DNA of 10,647 nt from NCBI GenBank assembly GCA_964474655.1, contig CAYYTU010000085.1, forward strand, positions 1-10,647. Direction: 5' to 3'. The position numbers and the translations under genes were made by a program. The notes beneath the pieces were generated by a model that did not search any database, had not been told where the DNA came from, and saw nothing but the letters and a program-made list of their open reading frames with translations. The DNA is from CAYYTU01 sp964474655 (lineage in GTDB: Bacteria > Chloroflexota > Anaerolineae > B4-G1). Positions 6,030 to 10,647 of this stretch are shown here, piece by piece (the stretch's first letter is position 1; each line of letters opens with the position of its first letter).

Positions 6030-6320
6030 ATGGCTGAAGAGAAGATGTGGGAAGGGATTCCACGGCGCGAGGTGCCCTGGTATCCCATCGTGGATGAGGA
6101 ACTCTGTATCGGGTGTGAGGCGTGCATTGAGCACTGCCCGGCCGGTGTCTTCGAATGGGACGATGAGAGGGACGTACCTCTGGTCGTCAACCAGTACGAC
6201 TGCATCGTCTACTGCAAGGGCTGCGCCAACGCTTGCCCCGAGGACGCGATCAGCTTCCCCGAGAAATCGGAGGTCGTGGAGCTGGTCAAGAAGCTGCGGG
6301 TCCAGTACGCGTCAGGATGA
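6030..6320 (+). CDS. Two-cluster [4Fe-4S] ferredoxin
   Basis: A 96-residue ferredoxin with two cluster-binding sets: CIGCEACIEHCP (C26, C29, C32, C36) and CIVYCKGCANACP (C58, C62, C65, C69). The second set has a CxxxC rather than CxxC opening. That spacing occurs in some bacterial 8Fe ferredoxins and can shift potential or cluster type. The N-terminal 25 residues, with aromatic WYPIVDEE, and the C-terminal helix (78-93) extend the core. AGGAGG at 6017-6022 precedes ATG 6030. It is soluble and should carry low-potential electrons for the HdrA-like partner just upstream, or for the radical SAM protein, which needs a reductant. It is the last gene before a strong hairpin, so it probably closes this transcription unit. 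Confidence 0.93.
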   Translation: MAEEKMWEGIPRREVPWYPIVDEELCIGCEACIEHCPAGVFEWDDERDVPLVVNQYDCIVYCKGCANACPEDAISFPEKSEVVELVKKLRVQYASG

Positions 6321-6341
6321 GGCAGTTCTGATAGGTGGCGA

Positions 6342-6382
6342 GGGAGGATAAGGGGCGGATTGGATCGCCTCCTTATCCTCCC
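6342..6382 (+). terminator. Strong stem-loop closing the ferredoxin transcript
   Basis: GGGAGGATAAGG (6342-6353) is perfectly complementary to CCTTATCCTCCC (6371-6382). Four inner G-C pairs (GGCG/CGCC) and one bulged T leave an 8-base loop. No T-run follows, so termination may need Rho, or the hairpin may protect a 3' end. It lies 22 nt after the ferredoxin stop and before the ArsR gene, marking the boundary between the two units. Confidence 0.6.
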
Positions 6383-6389
6383 GACCTGA

Positions 6390-6412
6390 TACCTTTGACA
6401 GGAGTATAGGTA
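6390..6412. promoter_or_regulatory. Possible promoter/operator region for the ArsR unit
   Basis: TACCT (6390-6394) and AGGTA (6408-6412) form an inverted repeat across 13 bases that contain a perfect TTGACA (6395-6400). No good -10 box lies 16-18 bases further on. The rest of the leader to the ArsR start (about 65 nt) shows nothing else clear. Autoregulation through a palindrome here would be usual for ArsR-family repressors, but the site is weakly supported. Confidence 0.2.
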
Positions 6413-6478
6413 CGAAGTGGAGGTCAAGGCAGCCCCGTGCCAGCAATCTCGGCGTGACACAGCGCCAGGAGGACAAAG

Positions 6479-6748
6479 GTGAAGGAGAAACGGGGTCGAA
6501 AGATAGCCCGCCGGTTACACCTGCTCTCTCATCCTGTCCGGCTGCGAATTGTGATCGAGTTGCGCGAAGAGGAGCTGTGTGTCTCGGAATTGCAGGCTTT
6601 GCTGGATCGTCCCCAGCCGTATGTCTCTCAGCAGTTGGGCGTGCTGCGAGAGGCTGGTATCGTGGCTTGTCGCAGGGAGGGGCAATATGTCTACTACCGG
6701 CTGGTCGAGCCCTTCGTGGAGCAATTGTTGAACGAAATTACGGATTAA
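6479..6748 (+). CDS. ArsR/SmtB-family winged-helix repressor
   Basis: An 89-residue DNA-binding regulator. The winged-helix core reads LLSHPVRLRIVIEL (15-28), ELCVSEL (32-38), a recognition helix around QPYVSQQLGVLREAGIV (46-62), and the wing GQYVYYRL (68-75). The classic metal-sensing ELCVCDL motif of ArsR appears as ELCVSEL, so only C34 remains, with a second Cys (C64) at the start of the wing. That does not make a standard arsenite site. A thiol, persulfide or redox sensor is plausible, though the Cys positions are not those of SqrR/BigR. Start GTG 6479 has AGGAGG at 6467-6472, 6 nt upstream. It heads the unit with the thioredoxin-CcdA fusion, which begins 18 nt after its stop and is the likely regulated target (inference). 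Confidence 0.9.
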   Translation: MKEKRGRKIARRLHLLSHPVRLRIVIELREEELCVSELQALLDRPQPYVSQQLGVLREAGIVACRREGQYVYYRLVEPFVEQLLNEITD

Positions 6749-6766
6749 TAAAGGGAGGCATAAACT

Positions 6767-8788
6767 ATGTTTCACTGTCTGGCATTTACAAAGGCGTTGG
6801 GGAATTCCCGGGCTTACCGTCAACGTCCCTCGTGCGCGGCTGTGATGAGCTCGGTTGCGCTGGTCCTGGCGATTGTCCTGCTCGGCTTGTCTCAAGGGCT
6901 GACCCCTGTTCGGGCCGACGAGCCGGTGGTGCGGGTTCTGTTCTTCTGGGCCGAGACCTGCCCGCACTGCCACGTGGTGATGGACGAGGTGTTGCCGCCA
7001 TTGAAGGAGGAGTATGGGGCGCAACTTGAGATCGCCGAGTTGGAGCTCTCCGAGGTGCAGGAGAACTACGAGTTCTGGCTGAAGGCGATGGAGGCCCAGC
7101 AGGTGCCCACCGACCGGCGCGGCGTGCCCATGCTCTTCATCGGCGACACGGTGCTGGTCGGATCGGCCGAGATTCCGGAGCAACTGCCGGGGCTGATTGA
7201 GCAGCACCTGGCGGCCGGCGGCGTGGGGTATCCAGACATTCCCGGCCTGGAGGACATCCTGGAGGTGACACCCGCCCCTGCAGAGGAACCCACTCCCACC
7301 ATCAAGGCCTGTCTGAAGTGTGAAGAGGACATCATCGTCGACACGACGGATTCGGCGGTCCACCTCTACTTCTTCTCCGACCGGCTGTGCGAGGAGTGCG
7401 TGGTGGTGGAGGAGGAGGTCATCGCGCCGCTGAAGGAGACTTACGGCCCGCAGTTGATGATTGAGCGACGGGACGTCGAGGGCTCAAGCGAGAACTACAA
7501 CCTCTTGCGCTCGTTGGAGCAACGCTACGGCGTGACGCAGGCCGAGATGCCTGTCATTTTTATCGGGAAGTACGCCCTCACCGGCGAACAGGAGGCGCGG
7601 GAGAACCTTTCCCAGTTGGTGGAGATGTACCTGGACATGGGCGGCGTGACGCTCCCGGAGGTGGCATCGACGACCGCGCCTGAGGCCACTCCAACGCCGG
7701 ATGCCGAATCGTCCCCCATCCACCTGGCCTATTTCTACCAGACCGGCTGCCCGGAGTGTGACCGGGTGCAGCTGGACCTGAACTACCTGCAGCAAAAGTA
7801 CTCTCAGCTCGTGGTCCACAAGTTCGACGTGCGGGAGGAGGCAGCCCTGGCCGAGTGGTTGGGCGAGCGGGCCGATGTCCCGGAGCGGAAGCGGCTCACC
7901 GCACCGGCCGTCTTCGTGGATGAGCAGGCGCTCGTTGGCGATGAAGAAGTGCACGCTCGAGCTCTCGAGACACTCATCGCCCAGTATGCCGACACGGGGG
8001 GGGCGGAGCCGGTGTGGGAGGATTGGAGGGCCGCTTCGAATGAGGCGACCTCGAACATCATTGAGCGCTTCCGTTCCTTTGGCCTGCTCACGGTATTGAT
8101 CGCCGGGCTGGTGGACGGCCTGAACCCGTGCGCCTTCGCCACCCTGGTCTTCTTCATCTCCTATCTGACTTTCCTGGGCCGCGAGGGCCGAGATGTGCTG
8201 CTGGCGGGCGTGGCCTTCGCGCTGGGCGTCTTCCTGACCTACCTGGGCGTGGGCTTCGGCGTGCTCAAGTTCCTGGCCACGTTGCCCTTCCTGGACGCGG
8301 CGAGTCGCTGGATCTACGGGATCACCACGGCGCTCTGCCTTCTGTTGGCCGCCGGCAGCCTCTACGACTGGTGGCAGGCGCGTCGAGGGAAGTCGACCGA
8401 GATGCGTCTCACGTTGCCCACCCGCCTGCGCCGCTGGGTCAACCGTACCATTCGCCGGGGAGGCGGGACGCGAGCTTTTGTGCCGTTCACGTTCGTCACC
8501 GGCATATTGGTCTCGCTCATCGAGCTGGCCTGCACCGGTCAGGTCTACCTGCCGACCATTCTCTTCGTGTTGGGTGTGCCGGAGATGCAGGCCCAGGCCG
8601 GGCTCTACCTGGTGCTCTACAACCTGATGTTCATCCTGCCGCTGGTGGTGGTCTTCGTGCTGGCTTATTTCGGCACCACCTCACAGCAACTAGGGATGCT
8701 GATTCACCGGCACACGGCCAAGGTCAAGCTGGCTACAGCGGGTCTGTTCTTCCTGTTGGCCGGCTGGATGGTGGTGACCCTGATATGA
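6767..8788 (+). CDS. Triple thioredoxin-domain protein fused to CcdA/DsbD membrane domain
   Basis: A 673-residue membrane protein. A basic N-terminus and hydrophobic stretch (about 27-44) ending VRA-DEP at residue 50 form a signal peptide or anchor. Three thioredoxin-like folds follow: domain 1 with CPHC (65-68) and cis-P121, domain 2 with CEEC (208-211) and cis-P262, domain 3 with CPEC (328-331) and cis-P380. They are separated by Pro/Thr/Glu linkers; the first linker carries an extra CLKC (182-185). The C-terminal half (about 436-673) has six hydrophobic segments with the CcdA/DsbD pair: C455 in GLNPCAF and C589 in ELACTGQVYLP. In DsbD-type proteins such Cys move electrons from cytoplasmic thioredoxin across the membrane, here presumably to the fused outer domains. 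GGGAGG lies 8 nt before ATG 6767. Its stop overlaps the next gene (ATGA). Confidence 0.87.
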   Translation: MFHCLAFTKALGNSRAYRQRPSCAAVMSSVALVLAIVLLGLSQGLTPVRADEPVVRVLFFWAETCPHCHVVMDEVLPPLKEEYGAQLEIAELELSEVQENYEFWLKAMEAQQVPTDRRGVPMLFIGDTVLVGSAEIPEQLPGLIEQHLAAGGVGYPDIPGLEDILEVTPAPAEEPTPTIKACLKCEEDIIVDTTDSAVHLYFFSDRLCEECVVVEEEVIAPLKETYGPQLMIERRDVEGSSENYNLLRSLEQRYGVTQAEMPVIFIGKYALTGEQEARENLSQLVEMYLDMGGVTLPEVASTTAPEATPTPDAESSPIHLAYFYQTGCPECDRVQLDLNYLQQKYSQLVVHKFDVREEAALAEWLGERADVPERKRLTAPAVFVDEQALVGDEEVHARALETLIAQYADTGGAEPVWEDWRAASNEATSNIIERFRSFGLLTVLIAGLVDGLNPCAFATLVFFISYLTFLGREGRDVLLAGVAFALGVFLTYLGVGFGVLKFLATLPFLDAASRWIYGITTALCLLLAAGSLYDWWQARRGKSTEMRLTLPTRLRRWVNRTIRRGGGTRAFVPFTFVTGILVSLIELACTGQVYLPTILFVLGVPEMQAQAGLYLVLYNLMFILPLVVVFVLAYFGTTSQQLGMLIHRHTAKVKLATAGLFFLLAGWMVVTLI

Positions 8789-9405
8789 AACGCACTCATC
8801 CACAAAACAGCAGCCCTCACCGTAAGACGCACAAATCCCCTGATCAGAGCCTGTGGACGCGATTGCCGCTACGCCAGATCGGCATCATCGCAGGCGTCCT
8901 GGTCCTGATCGGCGCTGTTCTGATTCTGAAAAATCGGCAATCTCCGGCCTCGTCAGCCGAGCCGGTCGCAGCTGGGCCGACGCTCCCCGCTGAGCGCGAA
9001 CCCCCCTCTGATCCGGGGGACTCCGTCCCGCTGGGCACAGTGACAGCCGAGGCTACGCGCGTAGAGGCTCCTTCGCCAGCACCGGACGTACTACCCGAAC
9101 AGCAGTTGGATCGACTGCTCCAGGCCGGCGAACCGGTCTTCCTCTTCTTCCATTCGAACACCTGCGCGCAGTGTGTCAAGATGACGGGCATCGTCGAGGA
9201 GGTCTACCCCGATTTCTCCGACTCGGTCGCGCTGGTCGACGTGGATGTCTACGACGAACAGAATCGCAATCTGCTCCAGCGAGCGAACATCCGCGCCATC
9301 CCCACCTTGATCTTCGTCGACGCTGAAGGCGAAGTGAGCGGACAAGTGGGCGTGATGGAGCCGGATGCACTGCGCGAGAAGCTGACGCAGTTGGCAGAGG
9401 AGTGA
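8785..9405 (+). CDS. Membrane-anchored thioredoxin-like protein
   Basis: A 206-residue protein with a basic N-terminus, one transmembrane helix (about 32-48, rich in Ile, Val and Leu) and a long Pro/Ala/Glu-rich linker (52-103). The thioredoxin fold follows: FLFFHSNTCAQC (C127, C130) and cis-proline in IRAIPTLIFVD (P173), then the final strand and helix to 206. The positive-inside rule puts the fold outside the cytoplasm. The active-site dipeptide AQ is unusual for classical thioredoxin (GP) and closer to the DsbD gamma/CcmG-like group. The start at ATG 8785 is fixed by the ATGA overlap with the previous stop; there is no strong separate ribosome site, so it is translationally coupled. It lies between two CcdA-type proteins and probably accepts electrons from one of them. 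Confidence 0.87.
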   Translation: MKRTHPQNSSPHRKTHKSPDQSLWTRLPLRQIGIIAGVLVLIGAVLILKNRQSPASSAEPVAAGPTLPAEREPPSDPGDSVPLGTVTAEATRVEAPSPAPDVLPEQQLDRLLQAGEPVFLFFHSNTCAQCVKMTGIVEEVYPDFSDSVALVDVDVYDEQNRNLLQRANIRAIPTLIFVDAEGEVSGQVGVMEPDALREKLTQLAEE

Positions 9406-9411
9406 GACACG

Positions 9412-10089
9412 ATGCCCCTTGATCTTGAGATTCTGAAGACGAGTTCCATCTTGGCCTACCCGCTGGTCTTCCTGGGCGGGGTGGTGACCAGCATCGGCCC
9501 CTGCAACGTGGCTATGATCCCGCTCATCATCGGTTATCTGGGCGGCTCGGTCGATCTATCGCGCCAGCGCTCCTTCACGCTCTCGTTGACCTTCGCCACC
9601 GGCCTGGCCCTCACCTTCACGGCTCTGGGCGTGGTGGCCTCTCTCGCGGGTGGCCTGATCGGCGGCACTAGCCGTGTGTGGTACTATGTGGTGGCTGGGG
9701 TCTGCGTCACCATCGCCTTGCAGATGTTCGGTGCTTTCCACCTGCCACAGATCCCGGGATTGGCCCGGCTGCGCGAGCAGGTGAAGATCAAAGGACTTCC
9801 GGGTGCCTTGGCGTTGGGCTTGGTCTCTGGACTTGTAGCCTCGCAGTGCGCCACGCCGGTGCTGGCGGCGATCCTGACCTATGTCATGGCGCAGCAAGAG
9901 GCGCTGGTCTACGGCGCGGTGCTGCTGTTCCTCTATGCGCTGGGACGCGGCGTGCCTATCGTGGCGGCTGGCACCTTCACCGGCGTGCTCACCCGACTGC
10001 GGGCTTTTGGTCGCTGGTCGGGCGTGATGGAGAAGGTCAGCGCGGTGATCATCCTCGGCGTAGGATTGTATTTCCTGTGGATCGCGTGA
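9412..10089 (+). CDS. ccdA: CcdA-family thiol-disulfide membrane transporter
   Basis: A 225-residue integral membrane protein with six hydrophobic segments. The paired redox Cys are C31 in TSIGPCNVAMIPL (first helix) and C146 in ASQCATPVLAA (fourth helix), in the symmetric positions of CcdA/DsbD. The family takes electrons from cytoplasmic thioredoxin and delivers them to extracytoplasmic thiol proteins, for example for cytochrome c maturation. GAGGAG (9397-9402) overlaps the end of the upstream anchored-thioredoxin gene, 9 nt before ATG 9412, and the two form the usual CcdA plus partner pair. This is the second CcdA-type domain within 3 kb, distinct from the fused one upstream: its motifs are GPC and QCATP rather than NPC and ACTGQ. 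No cytochrome c biogenesis gene (ccmF, resB) is in view. Confidence 0.92.
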   Translation: MPLDLEILKTSSILAYPLVFLGGVVTSIGPCNVAMIPLIIGYLGGSVDLSRQRSFTLSLTFATGLALTFTALGVVASLAGGLIGGTSRVWYYVVAGVCVTIALQMFGAFHLPQIPGLARLREQVKIKGLPGALALGLVSGLVASQCATPVLAAILTYVMAQQEALVYGAVLLFLYALGRGVPIVAAGTFTGVLTRLRAFGRWSGVMEKVSAVIILGVGLYFLWIA

Positions 10090-10289
10090 TGGCGCAGGAA
10101 TCGTCCTCCCCGCGCCGCATCTGGCTGACGCTGCAAGGAGAAGAGATCGTCGAGCTGAAGCAGTTGATGATGGATCGCGACGTGGAGGGGACGAGAGCGT
10201 TCTTCCACCAGACAGTATTCCCTCGCGTGCGGCGCGCGGCCGATCGGCGGGGGATAAGTGCCGACGTTCCCTCAGGCCAATCTGAGTAA
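10089..10289 (+). CDS. Small hypothetical protein coupled to ccdA
   Basis: A 66-residue soluble protein whose ATG overlaps the ccdA stop as TGATG. It has no ribosome site of its own, so expression depends on ccdA translation. The N-terminal part reads RIWLTLQGEEIVELKQLMMD (11-30), a strand followed by an amphipathic helix, and then a second helix (about 34-53) rich in Arg. There are no Cys, motifs or membrane segments. I do not recognise a named family. The regular strand-helix-helix pattern and the coupling argue that it is real rather than a chance frame. It appears to be the last gene of the ArsR-led unit. Confidence 0.6.
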   Translation: MAQESSSPRRIWLTLQGEEIVELKQLMMDRDVEGTRAFFHQTVFPRVRRAADRRGISADVPSGQSE

Positions 10290-10304
10290 GCAGCCAAGGC
10301 CGAT

Positions 10305-10321
10305 CAAGGCTAGTTGCCTTG
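10305..10321 (+). terminator. Small stem-loop after the CcdA unit
   Basis: CAAGGC and GCCTTG (6 bp) pair around TAGTT, 16 nt after the last stop of the unit. No T-run follows. It may mark the transcript end. Between here and 10368 the sequence becomes AT-richer and I see no gene. Confidence 0.3.
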
Positions 10322-10368
10322 CAAATTCCAATTCAATGGAGATAAAAGGTCATGGCTCTGCTGAAGAA

Positions 10369-10497
10369 ACCACTAAGACGCCAAGACACGAAGTAAAAAG
10401 TAAGAATTTGCTTAAAATACTTCAACAAAGCGACGAACAATGTAAGTTTTATTGAACCAAGCATTGGTTTTTCTTAGCGCCTTTGTGTCTTGGTGGT
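10369..10497. repeat. 129-bp element bounded by 25-nt imperfect inverted repeats
   Basis: The left arm (10369-10393) and the reverse complement of the right arm (10473-10497) match at 19 of 25 positions. Each arm has a loose 8-nt period built on AAGACnnn. The 79-bp interior is strikingly AT-rich compared with the genes. The element has no transposase, so it looks like a small non-autonomous or palindromic dispersed repeat between transcription units. I recall similar AAGACACnAAG-type repeats scattered in environmental bacterial genomes, but cannot check this. Confidence 0.6.
10455..10475 (+). terminator. Terminator-like hairpin with T-run inside the repeat
   Basis: AACCAA (10455-10460) and TTGGTT (10464-10469) pair around GCA and are followed by TTTCTT. 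The T-run is good, but the stem is AT-rich with a three-base loop, so it is a modest intrinsic terminator on the + strand, placed to end the CcdA unit before the next gene. Confidence 0.4.
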
Positions 10498-10529
10498 GAG
10501 AAATACCTTTTTTCAGGGAGGGGTTGGTC

Positions 10530-10647
10530 ATGAATTTTGATGAATATATCGATCGTAACGAATATCCAACCCTAAAGTGGCGTGGGGCATTTCTCTCAGA
10601 GTATTTCGGAAACGAAGAAGCGATTCCGATGTCAGTCGCTGATATGG
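10530..10647 (+). CDS. PatB/MalY-type PLP aminotransferase-fold protein, 5' end only
   Basis: The first 39 codons of a gene cut by the window end. It starts at ATG 10530 behind GGGAGGGG (10516-10523, 6-nt spacer). MNFDEYIDRNEYPTLKWRG and the later AIPMSVADM match the start of class I/II aminotransferase-fold proteins of the PatB/MalY group, where LPMWVADMDF-like sequence is characteristic. Known members are cystathionine or cysteine beta-lyases releasing H2S, pyruvate and ammonia; others are aminotransferases. The catalytic lysine lies beyond the window, so the reaction cannot be judged. It is separated from the CcdA unit by the repeat and a terminator-like hairpin. A link to thiol or sulfide metabolism would suit the neighbourhood but is inference. 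Confidence 0.8.
   Translation, partial: MNFDEYIDRNEYPTLKWRGAFLSEYFGNEEAIPMSVADM

Noticed and set aside
6454..7029. 191-codon frame overlapping ArsR and the fusion gene
   Set aside because: It is in a different frame across two well-supported genes and shows low-complexity Gly/Arg/Ala content.
8128..8784. In-frame upstream extension of the anchored-thioredoxin gene
   Set aside because: It overlaps the CcdA domain of the fusion in another frame and has low-complexity Gly/Arg/His sequence. ATG 8785, overlapping the previous stop, is the natural start.
10258..10455. 65-codon frame over the intergenic repeat
   Set aside because: It starts at a GTG inside the preceding gene, runs through the inverted-repeat arm and hairpin, and its composition is unlike the neighbouring proteins.
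1..10647. CRISPR arrays, tRNA/rRNA genes, transposases, phage or toxin-antitoxin genes
   Set aside because: I looked for regular repeats, cloverleaf-like structures and mobile-element proteins and saw none beyond the single small inverted-repeat element.

Overview
The window is GC-rich (an estimate by eye, roughly 60%) and almost fully coding on the + strand. It holds 16 well or moderately supported genes, one possible micro-gene, and a 3' gene cut by the window end. Genes are packed with ATGA, TGATG and short overlaps, and strong GGAGG-type ribosome sites. I see no marker gene that fixes taxonomy. The GC-rich codon use, the small redox proteins, the AbrB-radical SAM protein and the multi-thioredoxin CcdA fusion suggest an anaerobic or facultative, possibly thermophilic bacterium, most likely Chloroflexota. 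That placement is inference.

Region 1 (41-3795) runs: small Cys-rich zinc-ribbon protein, lipoamide dehydrogenase, a stand-alone lipoyl-carrier (GcvH/H-protein-like), two paralogous DGC-type Cys proteins, and an OsmC-family protein. No glycine cleavage P or T protein, no 2-oxoacid dehydrogenase E1/E2 and no lipoate ligase is present, so the lipoyl carrier and its reductase appear to serve something else. Region 2 (3839-5360) holds a hairpin, a CPNC small disulfide protein and a radical SAM/SPASM protein with an N-terminal AbrB-like domain. Region 3 (5361-6320) is a 289-nt spacer with a possible 42-residue Cys-rich micro-ORF, then a stand-alone protein resembling the N-terminal domain of HdrA, and a two-cluster ferredoxin.

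Region 4 begins after a strong hairpin (6342-6382). It is a separate unit: ArsR-type repressor, a 673-residue protein with three tandem thioredoxin folds fused to a CcdA/DsbD membrane domain, a membrane-anchored thioredoxin, a second stand-alone CcdA and a small hypothetical protein. Region 5 (10290-10529) is AT-richer and non-coding, with an inverted-repeat element carrying an internal terminator-like hairpin. A PatB/MalY-type aminotransferase-fold gene then starts at 10530.

Working idea (inference): regions 1-3 encode a cytoplasmic dithiol and iron-sulfur relay (NADH to Lpd to lipoyl carrier to Cys proteins, with an HdrA-like/ferredoxin branch). Region 4 encodes the export of reducing equivalents across the membrane to extracytoplasmic thioredoxin domains. 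A lipoyl carrier next to Lpd and OsmC recalls two known systems: lipoyl-dependent reduction of Ohr/OsmC peroxidases, and the lipoate-binding-protein/Hdr-like sulfur oxidation pathway. The gene set here matches neither exactly, which makes it the main point of interest.
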